Origin: an uncultured Clostridium sp.
GTDB lineage: Bacteria; Bacillota; Clostridia; TANB77; CAG-508
Direction of reading: 5' to 3'
DNA: 46,995 bases
Assembly: GCA_947653235.1 (NCBI GenBank)
Contig: CANTGH010000011.1
Location: 1 to 46,995, forward strand
Part shown: in pieces, positions 26,730-34,812 of the stretch
Position numbering within the stretch: the first letter of the stretch is position 1
Layout: the number at the start of each line of letters is the position of its first letter
Translations under genes and position numbers: made by a program
Notes under the pieces: model-generated
Told to the model about the DNA's origin: nothing
What the model saw: the letters and a program-made list of their open reading frames with translations, nothing else
The model's database searches: none

Positions 26730-27033
26730 AACATTACCTCCATATATTTCATAATGAGATTGTAACACTCAAAACCCTACAGGTCAAACACTTTCGTGTT
26801 TTCTTTTTCGACAGAAAGCCCCATTTTTAGCACTTTTTTAACAATTCGACAACCTAAAGTCTTCCTAAATCAACAAAATCTTTATTTTTTCCCAATTTTC
26901 CGACCACATTTTTTGTAATATTTTCGCAATATTTTTGTAACATTTTTGTAATATTTTATTTGAATAATTTATCCATTTTGGTTAATACTTAAATTATTAG
27001 AAAATTTTATAAAATACGGAAAGGAAATGTAAA

Positions 27034-27663
27034 ATGAGAAAATTTTTAAAAAACTTTAAAAAGTTTACAATAATATTGATATTATTTACCATCTTTTTTC
27101 TTATCACTGTCTATTCTTATGCAACTAATATATCTAATGGACTTTCTGAAAATATTTTCAGACTTCATATTTTAGCCAATAGTGATTCAGAAGAAGATCA
27201 AGCTTTAAAATTAAAAGTTCGCGATGGTATTTTAGATTATATGAAAACTTTAACAAATTCTGAGCAAGATAAACAAGCTGTTATAGAATTATCCAATTAC
27301 CATAAAGAAGACTTTAAAAAAATCGCAGAACAAATCATTCAAGCAAACGGTTATGATTATTCTGTAAACGTGGAAATTGGTGATTTCTACTTTCCAACAA
27401 AATATTATGGAAATATTTCACTACCTGCTGGAAATTATGATGCTTTAAAGATCGAAATTGGTAAAGCAGAAGGACAAAATTGGTGGTGTTCTTTGTTTCC
27501 ACCCCTATGTTTTGTCAGTATCTCCTCTGGCGTGATTGACGAAGAAGGTGAAGAATATTTAAGAGAAAATTTGTCAGAAGAAGAATTTTCCATTGTTTCT
27601 AACTCTTCTTCAGAAGTTGAATTTAAGTTTAAACTAATTGAATTAATAAATGAAAGAAGTTAA
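27034..27663 (+). CDS. spoIIR: Stage II sporulation protein R
   Basis: 209 residues with an N-terminal signal/anchor helix (about 11-30). It is followed by the family core beginning IFRLHILANSDSEEDQALKLKVRD, the GNISLPAGNYDALKI segment and WWCSLFPPLCF. SpoIIR is made in the forespore under sigma-F and secreted into the intermembrane space to trigger SpoIIGA-dependent processing of pro-sigma-E in the mother cell. AGGAAATG-type ribosome binding sequence precedes the ATG. A weak sigma-F-like element (GAATA at 26962-26966 and GGTTAATA at 26980-26987, spacing 13) lies upstream. It marks the organism as spore forming. Confidence 0.9.
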   Translation: MRKFLKNFKKFTIILILFTIFFLITVYSYATNISNGLSENIFRLHILANSDSEEDQALKLKVRDGILDYMKTLTNSEQDKQAVIELSNYHKEDFKKIAEQIIQANGYDYSVNVEIGDFYFPTKYYGNISLPAGNYDALKIEIGKAEGQNWWCSLFPPLCFVSISSGVIDEEGEEYLRENLSEEEFSIVSNSSSEVEFKFKLIELINERS

Positions 27664-27766
27664 AAAATTTTCCAAATTTATATTGTAAATATTTGACTTT
27701 TATGATATAGTCCCATATGAGTAAATTTTTATACTCTAAATAATACCATTATGGGGGGAAATTGTT

Positions 27767-29026
27767 TTGGAAAAGCTTGTCATTACAGGAAATACTCCTT
27801 TAAAGGGTGAAGTCGTAATCAGTGGTGCTAAAAATGCCGCTGTGGCTATTATCCCTGCAACTCTACTTATCAATGGAGTTTGTACCATTGATAATTTACC
27901 AAACATTAGTGATGTAAAATTATATTGTGATATATTAAAAAGTCTAGGTTCTATCGTAACTTGGAATTCGGAACATGAAGTTACCATTGATAATCGAAAT
28001 ATCAATTCCTATAAAGCACCATCCGACATTACTAGCAAATTCCGAGCTTCTTATTATTTAATTGGTAGCTTGCTTGGAAGATGTAAAAAAGCGCAAGTTG
28101 GTCTTCCTGGCGGTTGTAACTTAGGTGCAAGACCCATTGATCAACATATCAAAGGTTTTGAAGCTTTGGGTGCAGACGTTGAAGTTGCCAGTGGAAATAT
28201 TACAGCAAAAGCTAGGAAATTAACAGCAAATTCGATTTACATGGATGTCGTTTCAGTTGGTGCTACTATTAATATTATGCTTGCTAGTGTTTTAGCAGAA
28301 GGTACAACCATTATTGATAACGCAGCTAAAGAGCCACATATTGTTGATGTTGCCAATTTTTTAAATACAATGGGAGCTGATATTCGTGGTGCTGGAACTG
28401 ATATTATAAAAGTAAATGGTGTCAAGGAATTAAAAGGAAATGCAACATATTCTGTCGTACCAGATCAAATCGAAGCTGGAACTTTTATGCTTGCTGCTGT
28501 TGCTTCCAAAGGTGATGTGAAAATAAAAAATTGTATCACCAAACATTTAGAATCTATTATTGCAAAAATCGTAGAAATTGGCGGAAATGTTGATGCCAAT
28601 GGTGATCATTTGCGTGTCTGGTGTAATACAAGAACAAATAAAGCAACAATAAAAACATTACCTTATCCTGGATTTCCAACAGATTTACAGCCTCAAATGG
28701 GTGTTGTTTTGTCACTTTCAAAAGGGACAAGTATCATTAATGAAAGTATTTGGGAATCACGTTTTCAATATACCGCAGAATTAAATAAAATGGGAGCAAA
28801 GATAACAGCACAGGGAAAAAGTGCCGTATTTGAAGGTGTGGATAAGTTAAATGCCGCTCCTGTTTACGCCTGTGATTTGCGTGCTGGTGCAGCTTTAATT
28901 ATTGCAGGTATTGCAGCAAAAGGAAAAACCGAAATTTATAACCTGAATTATATCGATCGTGGATACGAAAATATTGAAGAAAAATTCAGAAAATTAGGTG
29001 CAAAAATCGAAAGAATAGAAGAATAA
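27767..29026 (+). CDS. murA: UDP-N-acetylglucosamine 1-carboxyvinyltransferase
   Basis: 419 residues, full length. The start is TTG at 27767 with GGGGGGAA about seven bases upstream. SGAKNAAVAIIPA near the N-terminus holds the substrate-binding Lys-Asn pair. The active-site loop reads LPGGCNLGARPIDQH, with the fosfomycin-target cysteine present. The C-terminal DLRAGAALIIAG and YIDRGYENI motifs are conserved. MurA adds enolpyruvate to UDP-GlcNAc in the first committed step of peptidoglycan synthesis. A yycJ-like gene follows after 37 bases and may share the transcript. Confidence 0.95.
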   Translation: MEKLVITGNTPLKGEVVISGAKNAAVAIIPATLLINGVCTIDNLPNISDVKLYCDILKSLGSIVTWNSEHEVTIDNRNINSYKAPSDITSKFRASYYLIGSLLGRCKKAQVGLPGGCNLGARPIDQHIKGFEALGADVEVASGNITAKARKLTANSIYMDVVSVGATINIMLASVLAEGTTIIDNAAKEPHIVDVANFLNTMGADIRGAGTDIIKVNGVKELKGNATYSVVPDQIEAGTFMLAAVASKGDVKIKNCITKHLESIIAKIVEIGGNVDANGDHLRVWCNTRTNKATIKTLPYPGFPTDLQPQMGVVLSLSKGTSIINESIWESRFQYTAELNKMGAKITAQGKSAVFEGVDKLNAAPVYACDLRAGAALIIAGIAAKGKTEIYNLNYIDRGYENIEEKFRKLGAKIERIEE

Positions 29027-29063
29027 CAAAATGATAAAATTATGATAGAATTGAGATAAAATT

Positions 29064-29855
29064 ATGATAAAATTTTGTAGTATTTTTAGTGGCAGTTCTG
29101 GTAACTGCCTATTTATAAACTCAAATCATACAAAAATATTAATTGATGCAGGGGTAAGTTGTAAAAAAATAAGTGAAGGTTTAGAAAATGTAGGAACATC
29201 TATTACTGATATTGATGCTATTTTGGTCACACATGAACATTCAGATCATGTACAAAGTATTGGAACCATTTCACAAAAATTTAATATCCCTGTTTATGCT
29301 AATCTTGAAACTTGGAATGTAATGGAAAAACAGCGTGCAAAAATCTCGCCAGACAATATTCGCACTTTTAAAAATGATAAGGATTTTCAATTAAACGATT
29401 TGACAATTCATCCTTTTAGCACACCTCATGATGCTGCCAATCCTTGTGGTTTTAATATTCATAATGGTTCTAAAAAATTGAGTATTGCTACTGATTTGGG
29501 GCATATGGATAATCGCTTGATTTCAGAATTATATGGTAGTTCCTTTGTCTTTTTGGAGGCAAATTATGACCCTGAAATTTTGAAAGTATCGAAATATCCA
29601 TTTCCTTTAAAACAACGTATTAGTGGACCACATGGTCATTTATCAAATTTGTCTGCTGGGAAAACAATTTTTAATTTGTTATTGAAAAAAGATTTAGAAG
29701 AAGTCATGCTCGGACATTTAAGCAAAGAAAACAATTTTCCAGAACTTGCTTATCAAACCGTTGCGAACGAATTGATGGAAAATCGTGCAGATTTAAATAG
29801 TATTCGACTTTCAGTGGCAAATCGATATTTACCAAGTAAAATTATTAATATTTAA
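29064..29855 (+). CDS. MBL-fold hydrolase, YycJ/WalJ-like
   Basis: 263 residues of metallo-beta-lactamase fold. FCSIFSGSSGNCLFI opens the chain, the metal motif THEHSDH is at about residues 55-61, and later come ATDLGH, FLEANYD and SGPHGHLSN. This combination is typical of YycJ, a 5'-3' exonuclease-like protein linked to the WalKR operon and mismatch repair in Bacilli. The two-component genes are not here; instead it follows murA. The ribosome binding site is weak (TTGAGAT), so expression may depend on coupling to murA. No in-phase CGG was seen. Confidence 0.85.
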   Translation: MIKFCSIFSGSSGNCLFINSNHTKILIDAGVSCKKISEGLENVGTSITDIDAILVTHEHSDHVQSIGTISQKFNIPVYANLETWNVMEKQRAKISPDNIRTFKNDKDFQLNDLTIHPFSTPHDAANPCGFNIHNGSKKLSIATDLGHMDNRLISELYGSSFVFLEANYDPEILKVSKYPFPLKQRISGPHGHLSNLSAGKTIFNLLLKKDLEEVMLGHLSKENNFPELAYQTVANELMENRADLNSIRLSVANRYLPSKIINI

Positions 29856-29940
29856 TAAGATTATAAATCCTAAACGCTTTTATTTTTATTATGAAAAGCT
29901 TTATTAAATAACCTAATAAAATAATATCTACGATTATCAT
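29845..29940 (-). CDS. Possible small hydrophobic peptide, 31 residues
   Basis: The ATG at 29940 is preceded by AAAGGTG seven bases upstream. The peptide is one predicted membrane helix (MIIVDIILLGYLIKLFIIK) with a basic tail, and its end overlaps the yycJ-like gene by 11 bases on the opposite strand. Size and layout recall type I toxins or small membrane peptides, but no known family is recognised and hydrophobic short ORFs are common in AT-rich DNA. The rest of 29856-30155 shows only a weak TTTAACAT/ATGTTAAA hairpin. Confidence 0.3.
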   Translation of the reverse strand: MIIVDIILLGYLIKLFIIKIKAFRIYNLIKY

Positions 29941-30155
29941 GTGACCACACCTTTCTTTTTATTGCCTATGCAAACCATTTTTGTTTTTGTGAGAATTAGG
30001 ACGAAATGCCAATTAGATTTTAAAGTAGTCCTATTTTAACATCATAAATGTTAAATGTCAAACGCTTTTTATCTTCAAAATTCGACAAAAAGATCATTAT
30101 GAAAACTAGCTATTTTCAGATTTTGAAATCTATGTGTAAAAAATTATTTATTCTT

Positions 30156-30686
30156 TCACATTATTCCTATTTTTAAAGCCAATATTGAAAATATAACACA
30201 CAAAAAATCAGCAATTAATCCAATGATAAGAATTGGTTTCATATTTTTATCCTTTAACTTTGAGGCATATAACGCTACCACATAAATTGTCGTTTCGGTT
30301 GAACCCATAATACAAGAAGTCAGCAGACCAATATTTGTATCAGTTCCAAAGTTTTTCATAATCTCAATTCCCATTGCTGTTGCTGTACTCCCTGAAATTG
30401 GACGCAAAAAAATGAGTGGTAAAATTTCCTTATAAATAAAAATATTTTTTAAGAGAATATATGCCTTTTCCACCACAAAATCAATTACACCAGACGCCTT
30501 CAACATACCAATCGCAACAAACAATCCAAGCCAAGTGGGAAATAAACTAATCACTAATTTTTCTCCTTCCACAACTCCTTTCATAAAAATTTCAAACACA
30601 TTTTTCTTTTCCAATAAACCATATAAAATAACAAACGCAACAATAATAATTACAGCAGAACTGCTAAAATATTGTATTAATTTCAT
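30156..30686 (-). CDS. spmB: Spore maturation protein B
   Basis: 176 residues, polytopic membrane protein of the nucleoside-recognition (Gate) group. FPTWLGLFVAIGMLKASG and LPLIFLRPISGSTATAMGIE are strongly conserved in SpmB, and MGSTETTIYVVALY follows. With SpmA it supports spore core dehydration and heat resistance. It starts directly at the end of spmA, so the two form an operon expressed late in sporulation (family knowledge). Confidence 0.92.
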   Translation of the reverse strand: MKLIQYFSSSAVIIIVAFVILYGLLEKKNVFEIFMKGVVEGEKLVISLFPTWLGLFVAIGMLKASGVIDFVVEKAYILLKNIFIYKEILPLIFLRPISGSTATAMGIEIMKNFGTDTNIGLLTSCIMGSTETTIYVVALYASKLKDKNMKPILIIGLIADFLCVIFSILALKIGIM

Positions 30687-31268
30687 TTAATTTCTCCTCA
30701 ATTTTAAATATATTTTTGTTAAAATAATAATAGAAAAAAACGTCATAATACTTACAAACCAAACCGATACCATTATTCCGCTCGGATTTTGCGAATTCAA
30801 ACTATTTCGAATAGAAATTACATTCGTTGGAATGACTTGAAGAGAGGCTGTGTTGATTGCAATAAATAAAATAATTTCATCCGATAATTTATTTTTACTT
30901 GGATTTATTTTTTCTAATTCTTCTACTGCTTTTAAACCAGCTGGTGTTGCCGCATTTCCAATTCCTAACATATTAGTTACCATATTTAATGTAATATGTT
31001 CATAAGCTTCACTTTTTGAATCTAGATTTTTAAAAATTCTTTTATTGACAGGAGCAATTATTTTTTTCAATTTTTCCTGCAAACTTGTTTCAGAAATTAT
31101 CTTAATTATTCCACACCAAAAACACATCCCCCCAAACAAATTTATTACCATTTGAGTTGTTTCATTTATGGAAGAAAAAATGCTTTCATTTAGATTTTCC
31201 AAATTCCCATTAAAAAACGAAAAAATAACAGAAATTATAATAAAAAAACACCAAATTTTATCAATCAT
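30687..31268 (-). CDS. spmA: Spore maturation protein A
   Basis: 193 residues, membrane protein. LFGGMCFWCGIIKI, LNMVTNMLGIGNAATPAGLKA and FIAINTASLQVIPTNVISIR are diagnostic of SpmA. It partners SpmB, with which it is adjacent without a gap. It begins with ATG after GAGGTAAAAAT. The length is normal. No in-phase CGG was seen. Confidence 0.92.
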   Translation of the reverse strand: MIDKIWCFFIIISVIFSFFNGNLENLNESIFSSINETTQMVINLFGGMCFWCGIIKIISETSLQEKLKKIIAPVNKRIFKNLDSKSEAYEHITLNMVTNMLGIGNAATPAGLKAVEELEKINPSKNKLSDEIILFIAINTASLQVIPTNVISIRNSLNSQNPSGIMVSVWFVSIMTFFSIIILTKIYLKLRRN

Positions 31269-31414
31269 ATTTTTACCTCTAACTCATTATATAAAATTCA
31301 ATGAAAATTTATGATTTTTTTACAATTTTTTCAAAAAAACATTTACATTTATAAAATTTTGTTTTATAATATTTTTATCATATAAATTTCTATTTTTTCT
31401 AAGGAGGTATTAAA

Positions 31415-31762
31415 ATGAATTTAAAAGAAAAATTAGATACGCGTGTATTAAAATTACAAGAAAAAAGAATGATAGACGGAGCAAAAAGTTTTTGGGCTGA
31501 ACTAAAAAATATTTTCTTAAATACACCAACCGAACTTTTAGCCGAAGAAGATGGTTATCTTGTTGAAGTTATTATAAAAAAAGATAGCAATGGTTCTGTC
31601 TTATATCAACTACCTTTGGACAAAAACTATTATGAATTTGCAACAAAATGTTCTGCTCAATCTGTTAAATTTGCTGCTGATAATTTTGCAAAAAACGAAG
31701 GAATTAGTGTTCGCTTTGAAAAGAAAAATTATTATTCATTTAAATTTAGTTATAAATTGTAA
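31415..31762 (+). CDS. Unknown small basic protein, 115 residues
   Basis: No family is recognised. A lysine-rich N-terminal helix (LKEKLDTRVLKLQEKRM) is followed by a beta-rich section (GYLVEVIIKKDSNGSVLYQLPL) and a FKFSYKL end. AAGGAGG precedes the ATG by eight bases. It is a single gene with its own terminator, convergent with rsmI. No membrane segment or in-phase CGG was seen. Confidence 0.65.
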   Translation: MNLKEKLDTRVLKLQEKRMIDGAKSFWAELKNIFLNTPTELLAEEDGYLVEVIIKKDSNGSVLYQLPLDKNYYEFATKCSAQSVKFAADNFAKNEGISVRFEKKNYYSFKFSYKL

Positions 31763-31788
31763 AAAGTGAGAAATATTTCTCACTTTTT
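31761..31788. terminator. Bidirectional terminator, overlapping the rsmI stop
   Basis: AAAAAGTGAGAAAT and ATTTCTCACTTTTT form a perfect palindrome with T and A tracts. The rsmI stop codon (31780-31782) lies inside the arm. Confidence 0.8.
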
Positions 31789-32616
31789 TTCTAAAAAATA
31801 TTGATAAATTTCATTCTTACTAACCTTTCTATCTTTTGCAATTTGTTTGATAATTTCTTTTTTACTCAAACCTTGTTTTTCATAAAATTGATACTGTTCC
31901 TCTAATGTTAACTCATTCAATTTTTCTATTTGCACATCTTTTTTCGACTGCAAATTTCCTTCTACAATGACCACAAATTCGCCTTTTACATCTTCCAAAT
32001 TTGCTAAAATTTCAGACAACTTTCCACGCAAAAATTCTTCATGAATCTTTGTTAATTCACGTGCCAAAACAACCTTTCTATCACCTAAAATTTCCAACAT
32101 ATCCGAAATCGTTGTCTTTAATTTATGTGGTGCCTCATAAAAAAGCAATGTTTTCGTTTCATATTTGACCTCTTCGAGCTTTATTTTTCTTTCCTTTTTA
32201 ATAGCTGACAAAAAACCCAAAAAACAAAATTCTCTTGTGGACATTCCTGAGGCAATTAAACCATTAACAAACGCCACACATCCTGGAATTGGCACAATTT
32301 CAATCTCACTTTCAATCGCACATTTTACAATTTCCTCACCTGGATCCGAAATTCCTGGTGTTCCTGCATCTGAAACAAGTGCAATATTTTTTCCAGCCTT
32401 TAATTTTTCCACAAGTTCTGTACTTCTTGTGGATTCGTTTTGTTTATAATAACTAATCAAAGGCTTCGAAATTTCAAAATGATTGAGCAATTTCAAAGTA
32501 TGCCTAGTATCTTCCGCTGCAATCACATCCACTTCCTTTAAAATACGCAAACTACGCAATGTCATATCTTCCAAATTCCCAATCGGCGTTGCTACCAAAT
32601 ATAATTTCCCTGCCAT
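31780..32616 (-). CDS. rsmI: 16S rRNA (cytidine(1402)-2'-O)-methyltransferase
   Basis: 278 residues, full length. The tetrapyrrole-methylase fold shows GKLYLVATPIGNLEDMTLRS at the start, IAAEDTRHT near 34, LVSDAGTPGISDPG near 78 and the FLGFLSA segment. A C-terminal helix-turn-helix-like tail (LSKKEIIKQIAKDRKVSKNE) is typical. It methylates the 2'-O of C1402 in the decoding centre of 16S rRNA. This modification affects decoding fidelity at the ribosomal P site, which is worth noting beside the frameshift pattern, though no link is shown. Confidence 0.95.
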   Translation of the reverse strand: MAGKLYLVATPIGNLEDMTLRSLRILKEVDVIAAEDTRHTLKLLNHFEISKPLISYYKQNESTRSTELVEKLKAGKNIALVSDAGTPGISDPGEEIVKCAIESEIEIVPIPGCVAFVNGLIASGMSTREFCFLGFLSAIKKERKIKLEEVKYETKTLLFYEAPHKLKTTISDMLEILGDRKVVLARELTKIHEEFLRGKLSEILANLEDVKGEFVVIVEGNLQSKKDVQIEKLNELTLEEQYQFYEKQGLSKKEIIKQIAKDRKVSKNEIYQYFLEKK

Positions 32617-32689
32617 TTTGATTTCCTTCCTATCTTTCTATTTCCTTAAGCAATTATACTATATTTTCATTTTATTTTCAAATTCCATC

Positions 32690-32763
32690 AAAAAAAGCCC
32701 ACGTTTAATAAAAGTCGGACCTTTTCTTAATTTTATGATAACATATTTACATAACTTTGTCAA
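32690..32763 (-). repeat. Promoter-terminator mini-unit, copy C
   Basis: Minus-strand TTGACA (32758-32763), 17 bases with TTATGTAAATATG, TATCAT (32735-32740), then AAAATTAAGAAAAGGTCC and a hairpin ending in a T tract at about 32692. It would yield an RNA of about 40 bases, upstream of rsmI. The same unit occurs at 34280-34352 and 36244-36319. Confidence 0.65.
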
Positions 32764-32854
32764 GTATTTGATAGTATTAAAATCTACATAAATATCTTGA
32801 GTTCTCTCACCATTTATGATACAATCTTACAAATTACATAAATAGGAGGATTTC

Positions 32855-33395
32855 ATGAAACTATTTTTAACCCGTCACGGACAAACTGACTGGAACATAG
32901 CCAAAAAAATACAAGGCAAAACAGACATTAAGCTCAATGCAACTGGTATCAGACAAGCAGAAAATACACGAGAAAAACTTCTTGATGAAACCATTGATTT
33001 AATCATTTCTTCCCCACTCAAACGTACCAAAAAAACAGCTGAAATCATCGCAACACGGAAGAAATATCCCCATTATCTTCGATGAAAATATCGTTGAAAG
33101 AAATTTTGGAGAATTAGAAGGAAAAACTATGCAAGAATTCGATTTTAATAAATTATGGATTTTCCAAGAAAATCAGACATACGAAACCGTTGAAAGCCTT
33201 GATGCTCTATTTGAGAGAACACAAACCTTCCTAACTAAAATCCAAAAAAAATATGCTGACAAAACCGTTCTACTTGTTACGCACGGTGGTGTATGTATTC
33301 CTATACGTGCTATACTGGAAGGCCCTTTCCAAAAATCTGAAAATTTATACAATTTTATGATTGATAACTGTGAAATTAAAAAATATGATTTATAA
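32855..33395 (+). CDS. Histidine phosphatase (phosphoglycerate mutase-like), +1 frameshift at CGG
   Basis: 179 residues once the shift is applied. The catalytic LTRHGQTDWN opens the chain and SSPLKRTKKTAEII follows in the first frame, which then runs to TGA at 33083. Shifting +1 at codon 68 (CGG, 33056-33058) leads to RNIPIIFDENIVERNFGELEG and on to LLVTHGGVCIPIRA, which supplies the second catalytic histidine, and a normal end at 33395. The span is 3n+1 bases. AGGAGG precedes the ATG. The family removes phosphates from sugar phosphates or cofactors; the substrate is unknown. Without the shift, the two catalytic histidines would be in different reading frames. Confidence 0.88.
33056..33059 (+). 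other. +1 frameshift site CGG A in the phosphatase gene
   Basis: In-phase codons are GCA ACA CGG AAG AAA; the restored frame continues AGA AAT ATC CCC. CGGA is one residue, or C is skipped and GGA is read as glycine, which fits the G-[RK]-N-[IL]-P sequence often found here in the family (from memory). Confidence 0.8.
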
Positions 33396-33463
33396 CTAAA
33401 CTTCACATTCTTCAGTTTAGCTTTGGAGAAGATATCCTTTCACTTTTACAGCTTTAATACCCA

Positions 33464-33502
33464 AAAATGGGGGACACACTTATCAAAAGTGTCCCCCATT
33501 TT
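33464..33502. terminator. Bidirectional terminator
   Basis: AAAATGGGGGACAC and GTGTCCCCCATTTT, 14-bp stem, followed by TTAATTTTTTT on the plus strand. It serves the convergent phosphatase and methyltransferase genes. Confidence 0.85.
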
Positions 33503-33517
33503 AATTTTTTTCTAAAC

Positions 33518-34252
33518 TTATCTTTCATATATCCTTTTTATTTCCTCTGTTTCCTCTCCCGTTTCCTCATAAATTACAAGTGGTCTGTCTATTTTCAAAA
33601 ATGGATTAGCAAACTTAATGGCTTTTACCAAAATCAAATTCGGCTTTTCGCCCATTTTCGAATGTACAAACCTTACCTTTTTAGGCTCCAATCGGTATTT
33701 TCGCAAAATACACATAATATCCACCAACCTTTCCGCTCGATGGACCAAATAAAATTCTCCCTTTTCTTTCAATAACTTACTACCTTTTTCAGCAATATCC
33801 TCTAGCGTACACTTCACTTCATGTCTTGCAATCATCTGACATTCTGCTTCATTTCGCAAACCTGTATTGGCTTTTTTGTAAGGTGGATTTGTCACGATAC
33901 AATCAATTGAACCCGCTTCCAAAACTTCAAAAATATCGTTAATATCACAATTGACAACTTCAAATTTGTCTTCCAAATGATTTAATGCCACACTCCTTTT
34001 CGCCATTTCAGCAACACTTTCCTGAATTTCTACGCCATACAGTTTTCTCAAATTCGTTTTTTTACACAACAACAAACCAATAATCCCTGTCCCAGTGCCA
34101 ATATCCACAACCGTGCTCCCTGGCTTCATTTCTTTGGCAAAATCCGAAAGTAGTACACTATCCACACCAAAACAAAATCCCTTTTTATCTTGAATAATCT
34201 TTAAGCCTTTATATTGTAAATCGTCAATTCTTTCATTTTCTTTTAATATCAT
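33518..34252 (-). CDS. tRNA1(Val) (adenine-N6)-methyltransferase-like protein
   Basis: 244 residues with the Rossmann SAM-binding motif VVDIGTGTGIIGLLL near 46 and the N6-adenine catalytic motif NPPYKK near 124, followed by ARHEVKCTLEDI and a HSKMGEKPNLILVKA C-terminus. This matches the COG4123/YfiC group, which methylates A37 of tRNA1(Val) in E. coli; the clostridial target is not proven. GAAAATGATATT upstream gives no strong ribosome binding site. Mini-unit B lies just upstream on the same strand. Confidence 0.85.
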   Translation of the reverse strand: MILKENERIDDLQYKGLKIIQDKKGFCFGVDSVLLSDFAKEMKPGSTVVDIGTGTGIIGLLLCKKTNLRKLYGVEIQESVAEMAKRSVALNHLEDKFEVVNCDINDIFEVLEAGSIDCIVTNPPYKKANTGLRNEAECQMIARHEVKCTLEDIAEKGSKLLKEKGEFYLVHRAERLVDIMCILRKYRLEPKKVRFVHSKMGEKPNLILVKAIKFANPFLKIDRPLVIYEETGEETEEIKRIYER

Positions 34253-34279
34253 TTTCTATTTTTCCCATAAAATTTTGAT

Positions 34280-34352
34280 AAAAAAAGACCGCACAAAATA
34301 AGAGGTGGTCTTTTCTTAATTTTATAATACCATATTTTTTGTATTTTGTCAA
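34280..34352 (-). repeat. Promoter-terminator mini-unit, copy B
   Basis: Minus-strand TTGACA (34347-34352), 17 bases, TATTAT (34324-34329), AAAATTAAGAAAAGACC, then the hairpin AAGACC...GGTCTT and a T run. The predicted RNA is about 40 bases. It lies between divergent genes. Confidence 0.65.
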
Positions 34353-34370
34353 GATTTTTCTTAATTTGTG

Positions 34371-34399
34371 TTGACTAAGTATCAAATATATGTTATACT
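34371..34399 (+). promoter_or_regulatory. Promoter of the 34446-34766 gene
   Basis: TTGACT (34371-34376), 17 bases, TATACT (34394-34399), with an ATATATG string before the -10. AAGGAG and the ATG follow. Confidence 0.7.
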
Positions 34400-34445
34400 A
34401 TTTTTATCATATTTTAGAAAATAGCAAATAAGAAAGGAGCAACTT

Positions 34446-34766
34446 ATGCACGTTTCCAAAAATTTATGCCTTTCACATTATTGGAAAGTTATATCCAACA
34501 ATGGAACCAGAATATTTCGGATACTTGATGAAAAATACATTGATATCTTAGATTTTCCTGTTCCTATTACATTAACGCCTCCACATTTGGATTGTGAACA
34601 TTATCTTTTAATTTTCAAAAAACATCCAAACTCTTCGACAGCTGAATTCGCATGGTTATACAACATAGACAAGTCTGTATTGTATAACAACGCTGGCGAA
34701 CTCACAAAAATGACGGAAGTACGGCGTTTTATGAAGTTATTGTACAACACTTTGCGAAACTCTTAA
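34446..34766 (+). CDS. Unknown small protein, 106 residues (in-phase CGG codons)
   Basis: No family is recognised. It is compact, soluble and aromatic-rich (LCLSHYWKV, HYLLIFKKHP), with a helical C-terminus. AAAGGAGC sits seven bases before the ATG. CGG occurs in phase at codons 25 (34518-34520) and 93 (34722-34724), both read without a shift to keep the frame open. It has its own promoter and a strong terminator, like the other short CGG-containing ORFs here. Confidence 0.6.
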   Translation: MHVSKNLCLSHYWKVISNNGTRIFRILDEKYIDILDFPVPITLTPPHLDCEHYLLIFKKHPNSSTAEFAWLYNIDKSVLYNNAGELTKMTEVRRFMKLLYNTLRNS

Positions 34767-34773
34767 AATCCTC

Positions 34774-34812
34774 AAAATCGTGCACAATTGAAATTGAATT
34801 GTGCACGATTTT
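34774..34812. terminator. Strong bidirectional terminator
   Basis: AAAATCGTGCACAATT and its complement with a 7-base loop form a 16-bp stem with T tract, between convergent genes. Confidence 0.88.

Noticed and set aside
14671..33059. Sequencing or assembly errors as the cause of the four frame breaks
   Set aside because: The breaks are not in homopolymers, all have the same sign, and all coincide with in-phase CGG, while out-of-phase CGG and the CGG codons of the small ORFs show no indels. Errors would not follow reading phase. Raw reads should still be checked.
14245..33395. Classic programmed frameshifting of the prfB type or simple pseudogenes
   Set aside because: No internal Shine-Dalgarno stimulator or stop codon lies at the shift point, and everything downstream of each break is intact and conserved, which is not expected of four independent pseudogenes.
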